Assembly: GCF_964656455.1 (NCBI RefSeq)
Contig: NC_135720.1
Span: forward strand, 53,842,598-53,906,597
Reading direction: 5' to 3'
Length of the DNA: 64,000 nt
Origin: Halichoerus grypus
Taxonomy: Eukaryota; Chordata; Mammalia; Carnivora; Phocidae
The notes beneath the pieces are model-generated. The model was not told where the DNA came from. It ran no database searches and was given only the letters and a program-made list of their open reading frames with translations. Numbering within the stretch: the stretch's first letter is position 1; every line of letters starts with the position of its first letter. Made by a program: the position numbers and the translations under genes. Of the stretch, positions 36,683-47,908 are shown one piece after another.

Positions 36683-37859
36683 AGAGGGAGCCTGCTGACT
36701 CATGCCCGTATGACTTCCACAATGACAAACAGAGCAACAGTTATTCCTGCAAATGCTTAGTTGGGTTGGTCTAGAAGACAAATTGGTAGCCATAAAATTG
36801 TCCTTTGAGCCATTCCTTAGACGCTGGTTTCCTTCGCCTCCCTCCCTGACTGCCCAGGCTATGGTTGTTATCATGGTTTTATAAGGTAAGAGACATACAA
36901 CGTCGTTTTTGTTCAACTACCACCAGACCAGTCAAGGGCAGACCAGGCCAACAAGGCTCTTCCTCCTTCCCCCTCGGTTCTGGGTAAGCACACATCTTCC
37001 ACCCTTACTTTAAAGGCAGACAATTTGTTTTTATCATTTGCCAACACAGCTGAGGATGATTATTAATTAATCAAAAACACTGACTTTTAACTTCCCACGC
37101 TCTCTCCAGAGATGCTCCAGTGACAGCTTGCATCTGGACTTCAGAGCTGTTTAGATAGAAGTGGGCACCATGCAGCAAAGACTTGTTTTTTCTGGTTTAT
37201 TCTTTTTAAAACACAACTCTAGCTTAATCCCATTTAGCCAGTAAACTTGATTTTAAGGTGGTCTCATTTTGTGGGGTTTCTGTTGGTCTTTTTATACAGC
37301 TCCCTTTGAAACCAGAAATGCTGTGTCAGGATTTCACAAAAAGGAAAAGAAGTTCGGAGCACATTTTCTGTTCATCAAAAGCTCAATCTGAAGCACACCA
37401 GCAGCATGTTCCCATGAATAATGAAACACCATTGTCTTCCTCGGCTTGCAGTCTTATGTTCTGCTATCACCTGCCAAATTCAGGGTCTCAGCACTGAGTA
37501 CCTAACCATTTCTCAGAGCAAGTTTGAAATATTACATTTGGAATATAACAAAGGATTATCTGATTCAGTTGTCTGAGGTTTAAGCAACCGAGTCCTTCCC
37601 CCTCCGCCCCCCGTTCTAAGATGGCGCTGCTGGGCAGCCATTCCCCACCCCCACCCCCACCCCACCCCCCCGCTCTGTACTTCAGCTTTGCGGCTATACA
37701 GTGGTTTTCAGTAAAAAAAGAAAGGGGAGGCAGAAGATAGCTTGCCTCAAATTACACATCAAAGCCAAACGGCTACCTCTAAAGTGAGATGGGGGTGCAG
37801 TATGGGCTTACCACTTGGCAGAGGCTAGAATCAAAATTCCAATGCCTTGGGGGGCTGCA
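36681..37859. other. Intergenic stretch with a C-rich patch
   Basis: No gene recognised. Contains the C-rich/YY1-like patch annotated separately at 37618-37672. Confidence 0.5.
37618..37672. promoter_or_regulatory. YY1-like motif next to a C-rich tract
   Basis: AAGATGGCG (37618-37626) matches the core of the YY1 consensus and is followed by a (CCCCA)n tract at about 37645-37672 that could form a G-quadruplex on the - strand. No transcript is evident. Function is inferred only. Confidence 0.35.
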
Positions 37860-37878
37860 CAGACTGATAAAAGTTTCT

Positions 37879-38071
37879 TTTTTTTTTTTTAAAGATTTTA
37901 TTTATTTGAGAGCGAGAAGGAGAGAGAGAGAGCATGAGACGGGGGAAGGCAGAGGGAGAAGCAGGCTCCCCACTGAACAAGGAGCCCGATGCGGGACTCG
38001 ATCCCGGGACTCCAGGATCATGACCTGAGCCGAAGGCAGTCGCTTAACCAACTGAGCCACCCAGGCGCCCC
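37879..38071 (-). mobile_element. Carnivore SINE (SINEC), antisense, young
   Basis: Body gcaggctccccactgaacaa, end gagccacccaggcgccc. Perfect 19-bp duplication cagactgataaaagtttct at 37860-37878 and 38072-38090, the longest in the window. Confidence 0.98.
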
Positions 38072-38090
38072 CAGACTGATAAAAGTTTCT

Positions 38091-38949
38091 AAACAACACT
38101 GAATTTAGGAGGAAAGCGTGCTTCTCTTCCATTTAGAGAGGGCCCCATCTTCAGAATCTCAGCTACCTGGAAGGAGTATGTTGTCCTGAAGGTGCGCTGT
38201 TCCAAACTTGGGGAAAGCGTTTTGTGAGCTGTGGAGCAAGGCTCCCAGGCAAGATCACACTCTAGGTTCCCGTCACTTCTCTTCCCCGCCTTCAGGGATA
38301 GATGTTCCTGAAGCCCCCCAACTTCCTTAAGATGAGTCCTGGGAGCTGCCTGGCTAGGGCTCAGACCATCCGGGCTTTTGTTTCTTCTCTCTGCCCTCCT
38401 GCCACCTGTCTTGTTGTCCTTGTCATTGTTCATTAGCATCTCTACTGGAGACGTGAGGGAAATAAAAGGAGATAAAAACTTGGCTTGTCACAGTCCATTT
38501 GCTTCTTGTCCACAGCTCTGGTAAACAGCAGAAGAGGAAGCTATTAGTCAAGATGAGTTTAGATAAGGTTTGAGGATTACCTGTAAAATTCATTTATTCA
38601 TGGTTACCCTCCAATCACCTGAAGATAATGGGGAGGGGGGATCTTTATTATAGTTTTTTTGTTTTTTGTTTTTGGAAGGTAAAAGCAAAATTCTGCAGTC
38701 ATTTCTAAGAGCTGGTCAAAATCACTTGATGAGATAAAACTAGTATAGCTAATTTATACCTTGGTGACATAAAAGTAGCATAGCAACTAACTAACCACTC
38801 CATTCTTGAACTCTCTGAAGCCAGCTGCCTCTGGACGTGGAGAATTTCCTATCTCTAGGTAGGCAGGGAAAGAATTTAACTCATTCTCAGATTAATAGGG
38901 GTCCTTGGACAGCTCTGCAGTTCTTTCGAATGGCTGGGAAGAAGCAAAT
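38091..38949. other. Intergenic stretch
   Basis: A 116-codon frame on the - strand (38089-38439) has no recognisable domain. T/G-rich low-complexity sequence near 38650-38675. Nothing else recognised. Confidence 0.5.
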
Positions 38950-39470
38950 TGAATAGATAAGTTAGGGTCTTTGATTACAAGTAATAGAAAACAACTGAAA
39001 CTAATTTAAGTCGGAAAGGTCAATTGATTATAGAGAGTCAGCAGGGGGATCTCATGGGACCCAATGGCTAGCCCTCCTCAAAGGGCTGGGGCTGAGGCCT
39101 GGAAGGCTTTAGGACTCTCGGTCTGCCCCTCCACCTTAAAAAAAAACAAAAAACGAAACAAAACAAAACTATCCATCCTTTTCTGTCCTCTCATTTATAT
39201 TCTAGCCCTCCCTCCTGTCCTCCTATTCCCCTCCATACACATGGTAAGGAAAAAATAGTTATCCCAGGCTTCCCAATTTCAACTTTAACCGGGCCAACCC
39301 CAAGGAAACAGAGATCACTCTCTATTGGTACTAGTTTAAAATTCTCAAAAGAGAACATCGGATTGGCCCAGCTTGAGTTAAGTGTCCTCATCTGGCCCAA
39401 TCAGCTGCGGTCATGAGTGTAAATATGACTGCTGGGTCAGAGAGAGCTCATGTTCAGAAAAAGTATGTGG
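38950..39470 (+). repeat. Ancient L1 3' UTR-type segment
   Basis: gattacaagtaatagaaaac, aactgaaactaatttaagtc, ggattggcccagcttgagtt and ggcccaatcagctgcggtca resemble the segment at 27055-27640. An A-rich interruption (aaaaaaaaacaaaaaacg-type) lies at 39138-39170. Confidence 0.55.
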
Positions 39471-39654
39471 GTGATGGAGTAGGACCACTCAGTATTTAGT
39501 AATCCAACAAAAGAAAAGGGATGTGGTACCTCTCCCCCTCATGCTCACAATCTGAAGACATAACCTGCACATGTAGAAGACAGACAATTAAGCTCATTTA
39601 GTGCCAATTACTGTGAGGATAAAAAGCCTGATTAGACTGAACTCTGAGGAAACA

Positions 39655-40145
39655 ACTGAAATGGCCCATCTTCAGTAGAATAAATACATTAAGAATGTGC
39701 ATAAAATGGGACCCACAGCATAGCAGTGAAAATTAATGAGCTACAGCTACATATTTCAGTATGGATGCATCTCAAAAGTATAATGATGCATGAAAAAAGC
39801 AAGTCACAGAAAAATATATACCAGATGATTTTACTTATGTGAGGTTCAAAAACATGCAAAATTGGACAACATATTATGTAGAGTTACAGATGCATATGGT
39901 ACACTATACAGAAAAACGAGAGGATGAGAGACTGAACTCAGGACAGTGGTTACTTGTCAGGGAGAGAATGAGAATGTGCTCGGGAAGAGGGCAATGGAGG
40001 GCTTTGGAAGGGCTGGTCACATTCTATTTCTTAAGCTGGGTGGGGGGTTTGATGGCATTCATTTTATTATTATTTAATCTATACTTATTTCCCTTTTTTG
40101 TTTATGTGAAATATTTTGGAATTTACAAAAATATAAGCCATTGAG
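39655..40145 (+). repeat. Ancient L1 3' end (first copy)
   Basis: aatggcccatcttcagtaga, gatgcatctcaaaagtataa, agcaagtcacagaaaaatat, ggacagtggttacttgtcag and gaatttacaaaaatataagc follow the order of an L1M 3' terminal region. Confidence 0.65.
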
Positions 40146-40499
40146 CAAGAGTTCTAAGGAAGCCATTTCCTGGTCTTGGGTGATGGCCAACGGTATTGTG
40201 CTCATGTGGTCAGGGAAGGATAGGAAGTAATTCTGTTTGTCAAACGATTTTCTGGTTTCTGTCCATGGGACAGCCACCCTGACAAGGGAAGTGTCTGGAG
40301 GTGGCCTGTCAACACTACGGGCTGAGAATGCCTGAGGTACAGCCATGATTTTCACAGGTTTTTTGGCCTGATGTCAAGCTGCAACAATTATTCAACTTTG
40401 CTCCCAGCCCAGACATCCTAACTCTCTCCATCCAAGAGATCTACCTAACTGCTGAGCATTGCCCTCAGAACACATTACAAACTGACAGGTTCTCAGAAG

Positions 40500-41075
40500 G
40501 CTAGACAGAAACTACCATATGGCCCAGCAGTTCAACTCTTCCAGAACTGAAAGCAGGGACTTGAACAGATACTTGCACACCGATGCTCATGGCAGGATGA
40601 TTCACAATAGTCAATAGGTGGAAACAACCCAAGTGTCCATCCACACGTGGATGGATAAACAGAAATGGTATATCCATACAAAGGGAATAGTATCGAGCCC
40701 TGAAAAGGAATGAAGTTCTGACCCAAGCTACCTGTGGAGGAATGCCAAAAACATTATACTTAGTGAAATAAACCAGAGCCGGAAGGCTAAATATTATATG
40801 ATTCCACCTATGTAAGATACCTCGGAATAGGCAATTTCATAGAGATAGAAAGTAGAATGGTGGTTACCAAAGGCTGGGAGGAGGAAGAACAGGAAGTTAT
40901 TGTTTAATGGTACAAAGTTTTTGTTGGGGATGATTGAAGAAATTTTGGGTATAGATAGCTGTTGGTGGTTACACAACACTGCGAATATATTTAATACCAC
41001 TAACTTGAATATTTGCAAATGGTTAAAATGATGAATATTATGTTATGTTTATCTTACCCCAATTAGAAGGAAACA
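40500..41075 (+). repeat. Ancient L1 3' end (second copy)
   Basis: ccatatggcccagcagttca, ttcacaatagtcaataggtg, aacaacccaagtgtccatcc, taaacagaaatggtatatcc, gaaagtagaatggtggttac and ggttacacaacactgcgaat are diagnostic of L1M/L1MB 3' ends. Same region as the element at 39655, so these are two separate insertions in the same orientation. Confidence 0.8.
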
Positions 41076-41909
41076 CAAATGCAGAGCACTAGGGAGGACA
41101 CATATCTGGAGGAAAATGATACCGGAGAGAGGTAGAAAAGTGCACAGCATCCTTTTTTCTTTTTGAGATTTCTTTCTAAATGATTTTTGCTAGTTCCCTG
41201 CAGAGTAACTAAACATCAGTTTATTTCCAATCTACTCCTGTAGTCTAGGACCACCATTTCTAGCAATATTTTCAATTCAACAGAATGAGAACATATGCAT
41301 GCCTCATGGAGTGTGATGTCATGGGGTCCTGTCTTTGCTGGAAACAAGCCCGTGGGCCCAGGGCTCAGCAAGCCCCTGACCTTCCACCTGCCTAGGGGTT
41401 AGAGGTAGGCCAGGGGGTGGGGTGAGAGGCCCTAACAGTGGAGCCTACTTCAGAAATGTGGCGAGCAATTGTAGTTCTGTGTCCCCAACTAGTGAATGCT
41501 GCCTTCAGTGGCTGATGTTCAGTGTTCCAGAGGATGAGAAGGAGAAGGAAAAATGTGTGTGGTCAAGTCCTTTTTATATTTTCTTTTAGTTTGCTGAGAC
41601 CAAGCGGTTGCCTCTGACTTGGAGAAAGTCCTACTTTTTTAAAAAAGAGGAAAAGATCATCCCCAGATCCACAGAATGGTGACTGGGGAGGTTAGTCTTT
41701 GAGCTAGAAGTAACAATGTACAGCTGGGCCTGGGCTACGCCACAAAGGGACCCGTTGAGAGAGCCAGGACAAGGATGCGGTCACACCTTACCTAGGGGCG
41801 GCCTTGGGCATTGTTGCCTTCGTGGCCCCCTCCCACCATAATAGTATCGATATAAACATTTATTTATAATATAACTTTAACTACTTCAACATTTGTATCT
41901 CTTTTAGGG
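41076..41909. other. Intergenic stretch
   Basis: Nothing recognised except short T and A runs. Confidence 0.5.
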
Positions 41910-41924
41910 AAAATTTAATTGATT

Positions 41925-42218
41925 TTTTTTTTTTTTTTTTGGTATGTACTCTGGTGAAGTCAAGTCCTGTGGCCCAGTCCAGTCCTATCCCCACACTGCC
42001 CGGACTGGGGACCGATGGATGCCTAGATGCTGAGTCCCGTGGCATGCCCATGCTGGCTCCGCTCCCCTCCCCACCAGTCCTGCCTCCAGCACCCAGCACC
42101 TCCAGGCCTGTGTGAATGAATGCCCCAGCCCAGCAGGCCGTCTTTCTAGCGATGGCGGTTTTCTGCTCTGCACTCCTGAGGTGGAGCTGGGAAATTCATT
42201 TGAACCAGACCCCTTATC
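41925..42218 (-). pseudogene. Processed retrocopy of an unidentified transcript
   Basis: The insertion reads on the - strand and ends in an A-run (T18 at 41923-41940 on +, overlapping the duplication). It is flanked by a perfect 15-bp direct repeat aaaatttaattgatt (41910-41924 and 42219-42233). These are hallmarks of L1-mediated retroposition. The body (about 280 bases) is GC-rich, unlike the AT-rich flanks, and is not a SINE that I recognise. No AATAAA precedes the A-run on the - strand. Frames through it (72 and 127 codons) run into the flanks and give no recognisable protein, so it may be a 3' UTR or noncoding RNA copy. Confidence 0.75.
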
Positions 42219-42239
42219 AAAATTTAATTGATTCTTATG

Positions 42240-43331
42240 GGCCCTAAAATTTTCATTTTTTTTCTGATATGAGAACAAGATTAAAACAGTTTCATAGGCC
42301 CCTGCAAGTATCTCCGTGATAGAACTGGGCCTACTGCGCATAACCTGGGAGGGACTGGGACAGACCATCTTCTATTTCGTCCTCTGGGGCTTGTTCTCCT
42401 GGAGCAGGAAGGGATTTTCAGGTCATCCTGTGCCCCCTCCCATGCAGGCAGGAATCCCACTGAGGCAGCCTCAAGATGGGATCATGAAGTCTCCACCTCC
42501 AGGCATGGGATCCAAGCAGCCTCTCTATGAATAAGCCAGTTTTGGGTAATGAACTCCAATAAAAACCTGCATCCCTGTAATTTTTTGCTAACTGCTCCAA
42601 TTTCTGTCCAACTGGACCAACACAGAGCAAGTTTTAAGTCTAGTTTTAAATACTTGAAGACAACCCCTTTGTGTCACTGCTATACCTCAGCTCAAGTTCT
42701 TTGCCCCAGATTAAGTACCCACGGTCTTGTGTGGGTACTTTTTTTTTTGTACACCCCTCATCTGCTAGATGCCTTCCCCTGGACAAGGACCAATGGCCCT
42801 GGTGGGGTCTGATCTGACCACACTTGTTCCCTCTGCTGCAACAACATTACCCTTCAATCAGGATCATTTATTATGAGATAGATCCCACAGCCACCATGCC
42901 CTAACCCGTGATCAGTTAGGCCCCATAGTTCTTTGTCCACCCCCCCAACTGAAATTAAGCCAGTCTCTCCCAATCTCTACCTGAGCCACTCAAGATCTTG
43001 TCATCATGGAGACATAGTGTGTCCTCTTTGACTTGACTCACAATGTTCAGGTCAAGATTTTTATTCTGTCATTCAGGACAGAGGTTGTCATTTCCATGCT
43101 TGGCTATCCACAGATTTGGCAGACATACTTTTTTTTTTTTTTTTGGTCTTCATCCTGATGTGACAGGAACCAAAAATTCTATGTTCAAATTTGCCAGCAG
43201 TTTTTCCTCGTTACCATTAGTTGGACCCTGACATGGTTGAAACCAAAAAAATTTCCATTTTGGATTTGTGAGTGATTTTTGCATTCTAGGGAAGAAGGAA
43301 ATTAGCCCTTGGACTTAATTTGTCCTTTTGT
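42240..43331. other. Intergenic stretch with T-runs and a hairpin
   Basis: No gene recognised. Contains the hairpin at 42713-42740 and T-runs at about 42739 and 43131. No target duplication was found around these T-runs. Confidence 0.5.
42713..42740. repeat. Perfect 10-bp-arm hairpin followed by T-run
   Basis: aagtacccac, an 8-base spacer (ggtcttgt), gtgggtactt, then a run of T. It looks like an intrinsic-terminator shape, but in a mammalian genome it has no known role. Confidence 0.8.
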
Positions 43332-43348
43332 CTGGAAGGAACTCTTTT

Positions 43349-43560
43349 TTTTTTTTTTTTTAAGATTTATTTATTTATTTTAGAGAGAGAGAACACACAA
43401 GAGCGGGGGCTGTGTCAGAAGGAGGGGCAGAGAGAATCCTCAAGCAGACTCCCTGTTGAGCAGGGAGCTTGATGTGGGGCCCAATCCCAGGACCCCTAAA
43501 TCATGACCTGAGCCAAAATCAAGAGTTGGTGGCCAAACCAGGTGAGCCATCCAGATGCCC
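43349..43560 (-). mobile_element. Carnivore SINE, antisense (cluster member 1)
   Basis: T-run, aagatttatttatttattt, older body (gagcagggagcttgatgtgg), gagccatccagatgccc. Perfect 17-bp duplication ctggaaggaactctttt at 43332-43348 and 43561-43577. Confidence 0.97.
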
Positions 43561-43597
43561 CTGGAAGGAACTCTTTTAATGAGGTGAGGGTTTTCTT

Positions 43598-43795
43598 TTT
43601 TAAAGATTTAATTTATTTATTTTAGACGGAAAGCTTGGGCACAAGCAGGGGGAGGGGCAGAAGGAGAGAGAGAATCTCAAGCAGACTCCGCACTAAGCAG
43701 GAGCCACACTTGGGGCTCAATTTCATGAGTCTGAGATCATGACCTGAGCCGAAATTGAGAGCCGGACGTTTAACCGATAAGCCACCCAGACGCCC
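43598..43795 (-). mobile_element. Carnivore SINE, antisense (cluster member 2)
   Basis: taaagatttaatttatttat, body, aagccacccagacgccc. Duplication tgagggttttctt (43585-43597) against tgacggttttctt (43796-43808). Confidence 0.92.
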
Positions 43796-43808
43796 TGACG
43801 GTTTTCTT

Positions 43809-43992
43809 CTTCTTCTTCTTTTTTATTTGTTTAAAAGATTTTATTCATTTTTGAGAGAGAGAGTGAGTGAGAGAAAGAGAGTGAGAGAGAGAGAGAGAGT
43901 GAGCGAGAGAGAGAGAGCAGGGTCAGGGGCAGAGGGAGAGGGAGAAGCAGACTCCCTGCTGACGCTGAACTGACTGAGCCACCCAGGTACCC
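43809..43992 (-). mobile_element. Carnivore SINE, antisense (cluster member 3), GA-expanded and shortened
   Basis: (TTC)n-type tail, an expanded GA/GT tract at 43851-43918, then ctgactgagccacccaggta. The segment between cctgctga and actgactgag is shortened. Flanks tgacggttttctt (43796-43808) and tcagggttttctt (about 43993-44005). Confidence 0.9.
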
Positions 43993-44027
43993 TCAGGGTT
44001 TTCTTTTTTAAAAAGACATCAGGTATA

Positions 44028-44224
44028 GGGGCACCTGGGTGGCTCAGTCGTTAAGCGTCTGCCTTTGGCTCAGGTCATGATCCCAGGCTCCCGGGATCGA
44101 GCCCCGCATCGGGCCCCCTGCTCCGCGGGAAGCCTGCTTCTCCCTCTCCCACTCCCCCTGTTTGTGTTCTATCTCTCTCACTGTGTCTCTCTCTGTCAAA
44201 TAAATACATAAAGTCTTAAAAAAA
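44028..44224 (+). mobile_element. Carnivore SINE (SINEC), sense (cluster member 4), young
   Basis: Head ggggcacctgggtggctcag, body ctccgcgggaagcctgcttc, tail caaataaatacataaagtct. Duplication aaaagacatcaggtata (44011-44027) against aaaagatatcaggtata (44225-44241). Confidence 0.97.
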
Positions 44225-44241
44225 AAAAGATATCAGGTATA

Positions 44242-46434
44242 AAGCTACATATTACGGGACAACCATCCAGGAGAGATGGTCCCTCCCGGCCACATGGTGG
44301 TGGACCAGTGCTTCAGTGAGAGGTAGCTAGGAAAAGATAGTGGCGATGAGGAAGGTCAGTGGCCTGTAGGGCAGATCATTATCTACTTGAAGTTTCCTTT
44401 TCTGCTCTGTAATTCCCTTATGTTAGGCCTGAGTCCTCAGCTGGGTCCTTGGGGGAGAGGGGCAGCGGGTGCTGGCCTAGAGGAGCAGAGTGAGAGACAA
44501 CAAAGGCAGCAGGATGGAGTTGGAAAACAAGATCTTACGCCCATGGAGTCCCTGGAATGCGAGAGTGGGGCTGGGGGCAGTGATGGATGACTCGGGAAAG
44601 CATGACCTAAAGGGCTGGAAAACACAGGACGCCAAGGGTACACGAGACATGCCTGACGGTGAGCAGCAGATGGAGGCTGAGGAGCTCAGCCACAAGAGGA
44701 CAGAGTTCAGATGCTATCAATTTAACATTTAATGTTTTAATACGAGCATTTGAGTAATATGCTTTGGGTGTGGATTCACACCTGGGTTATTCAAACAGCC
44801 CAGCGTTCCTCTAGCCACATCATTATCAGCCTACCCACTACGTCTTTATTTTCTGTGGATTTTTTTGGTTTCTTTTAAATTGCAAAAATAATCTGTGCTC
44901 CTCACGAAAAGCTAAATGATGCAGATGTACATTGGAAAACATTTTGTCAAATGTTATATTAAAATCAAGATGCACCGAGCCCGTGGCGTTTGCCAGTGGT
45001 CTTAGGTAATGTGGTGCCCGTGGGCTTTATATGCTACCTGCCTTCTTGTCTGCCTCTCCCGGGTCCAGAGTGTGGACCTGAGCTCCGTGACCAGGAGCAG
45101 CCAGAGGAGCTGGAGACAGACTAGTAAGAGAATCACATTTGCTTTTCAGTTCCTCAAGGCAGCGTTGTCACTTAGCAATAGTATTTGAGGGCCAAGCGAG
45201 GATTTTATGAGGGGCATGGAAATAACATTTAGAAGAATATTTTATGAGTGTACATGGTAAAATGTTGACTTTTAAATTTCTGCACATTAGGTAGGAGAGA
45301 TCTTTTTCGTTCACCTGCCTGACTTCCTTTTCCTCTTCTTTAGCAAGCAGTACCCCAGTTTTCTTTTGGGGAACCAGTGGTTTGTGAAGGGCTACCCCCA
45401 TCTCCTGGTTCCACGAGCAAGCATGTGGCCCAGACCTAGATAACAAGAGTGGCATAGCCACCTGTCACGGTGACCTCAGAGAGGGTCATGGAGTCCGGCC
45501 GGCCAGCCGCGGTTCACCCCGGGACCTGCGGGCTGTGCTATCAGTAAAGAAGGGCTCTCCACCTGCAGGACCGCTCCACTGGAGGAAGTCAGCCTGAGCT
45601 CCGGTGACTACCTTCGCCCCCAGGCAGGACCATGCCAGGCCAAGAGAGGGAGAGACATAGTTTTCTTATGGGAGCCCGGCTATACCTGAAGCTGTCCCTG
45701 GAATTCACTGCCTGAGCCACTTTGAGGATTTCCTGTCACTGACAACTAAGAGGCCACAATAAGGGTATCCTTTTAGCAACTGCACTAAAAAAAAAAAAAA
45801 GAAGATCTTCCTGGAAAAAAAGAACTGGCTTGGTAGTTTTGCATATTCTATATTGAATTGATCAATTAGATATATGAACATGAGTGAGATAGTTCAAAGG
45901 AGGCTGTTCAGAATTATCATGCAAGCCGTATTTGAGCGTTTTAAGTTGATGCAAGGTTCATAATACTCAAGCAACGATTGGGCAAAGGAAGCACAAGGAA
46001 CAGGGATTCCCATGTAGTGTCTAGATCATCAGGAAAACATCACCGGTTGTTCAGTGGGTAGCAAGTGAAGGTAATTAACTAGCCCTATCAACTCCTTAAA
46101 CCAACTACACAATGAAGGAGGAAAAGAAGGGAAGTAGAGCAGGCTGGGAACATTTACATTCCACTTCGGTTGTCAGGAACACCCCCTTTCCTTACCCAGA
46201 GCGGACACAGTTCTTGTCCGGCTCAGAGGCTGTCCACTGACAGCAGGTGATCGGCTTCATCTGGACTGGAAGCCCAATGCCACACTTCACCTATCATTTT
46301 TTCCCCCCTAAACTCCTCTCCAGGAGCCTTTTTTGGGGTGTAAGTTTGATGTTCTGAAGTCTTTGTTGACAGGCAGGTGTGATCCCTGCCCCAGATCAGG
46401 AGATAGTGAAGCCCAAATTTTCATTTCAGGTACG
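44242..46434. other. Intergenic stretch, GC-richer
   Basis: No gene recognised. A14 run near 45787-45800 without a detectable target duplication. A diverged LTR-like stretch may lie at about 45640-45775, not assignable. Confidence 0.45.
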
Positions 46435-46612
46435 ATACTGAGTCTCTGTGTGGCCTCGAAAAGCCACTTAACCTCCTGGCCTCAGTTTCCCTGTCTGCAA
46501 AATAAGGCTCATAATCCAAACTTAGATGCCTCACTGGACTGCTGTGTGCATTAATTATTGTTTATAGTGTAAGTGGAATGGAGCTGTGTTAATTATTATT
46601 ATTATCATTTCT
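46435..46612 (+). repeat. MIR, sense
   Basis: gagtctctgtgtggcctcga, cacttaacctcctggcctca, gtttccctgtctgcaaaata and a terminal attattattatt. Confidence 0.75.
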
Positions 46613-47827
46613 GGGTCTTCCAGCCAAGTTTAAGCCAAGCCCTTGCCTTCCTTTTAGTTCCTGAGATCTGACAAGGCACAGCCCAAGGCCCTGAGGAGGG
46701 CCATAAATCAAGGCTAGTCAGTAGATTATGCATATCTCACTGCAAGGGACTGGCTCCAGAAGGCCCTGCCAGCCACAGGCCCTGGCTTCTGGGGTTCCGG
46801 AGGGAAGCCCAAGACCCACAGGCTTCATTTAAGAGCCTCACTTTCACAGAGCAAGGGTGTGAAGCGGCTGCCACACTCCTGTCCCTTGCCTCTTTGTGTC
46901 CCTGCCATTTAATTTACTGAGAAGTCTGAAGATCAATAAGAGGAACTCACCCTGTCATTAGACAAGGCCCTAAATTGCAAGTTACAGGTGGAGAAGCTTC
47001 AGGAGTATTGTGATCACTCATGAAGAAAGATGACTAATCGCTTTCTTCTGGTCACTTATTTGGCTTATGACTTTGGTTTCTACTCTCTAAGTACAACAGT
47101 TATCAGATTTCCATGTAAGCAGGTGGCTGACAGTCGGCACTCCCGCTTCACTGAATACGCCTGTGGGTTCTGCCACGTCCCCCCCAGTCCACAGGGCTCA
47201 GTTGCATTTTCCCTCACCGTCATTTGAAGTATAGGAGACGGGTGGAGGGGAGAAAGCTCACGTTCGTCCCTGCGTATCCAGTGCAAGTGGGGTAAACCGT
47301 CCCAGCAGGTCTGGATCTGGGCTGTGTGCAGAATCCCGGAATTTAGAAAAACAAACTCCCAAATCCACAAACGTTCTGAGGAGCACGGGGAATCCACGTT
47401 CTCTGGAAGGTTTGAAACCGACTGTCCAGGGCCCAGGTGCAACCTACTTCCTGTGTCAGTGGCCTTGACGGGGCAGGAGCAATCTGGTTTTAGGGGAATC
47501 CTAAGCCCCCTGTGGGGCCCTGTCCTTACCCACCCGGGACGGCAGCCCGTGGTTCAAGGGCTGGTCACGTCCCTGCCTCTGTGCTTGACCTCCTTATCAA
47601 GGAGTCTATAGCCACAGCCACTTGCACTGATTCGTCCTGTCTCCTTCCTGATGTAGCCCTTGATGTGCATGCCCCTTCTCCACCCCCACGCTTCACCCCA
47701 CATGCCCTGGCCCTCACTTTCCCCGGCTCTGCTGTTCCCCCCCCCACCGCCCAGGGGCAAACTGGCAGGTCCTGCCCGGCTCTTTTGTCTGCTCAGCAGG
47801 CCAGCAGACGGCGGGGTGGCAGCGAGT
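46613..47827. other. Intergenic stretch, GC-rich
   Basis: Overlapping frames of 95-120 codons on both strands (47080-47844) have no motif or splice support. Nothing else recognised. Confidence 0.5.
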
Positions 47828-47908
47828 GCTGGTTAACTAATTAATGATTGTAAAGCACTTTGAAAACATAAAGAACTAGATAAATGCCAAGTATTATTGT
47901 TATTAATG
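47828..47908 (+). repeat. MIR-family 3' end, sense
   Basis: gattgtaaagcactttgaaa then gataaatgccaagtattatt, a MIR3-like terminus. Confidence 0.65.

Noticed and set aside
36592..36774. Open frame with Thr-His repeats
   Set aside because: The repeat is the translation of the (AC)21 microsatellite.
37789..38028. Open frame rich in Arg and Glu
   Set aside because: It is the translated body of an antisense SINE.
43131..43145. T-run as the tail of an antisense retrocopy
   Set aside because: The flanking word cagacatact is not repeated downstream; no boundaries could be set.
45787..45800. A14 run as the tail of a sense retrocopy
   Set aside because: No target-site duplication could be found on either side, so the insertion is unsupported.
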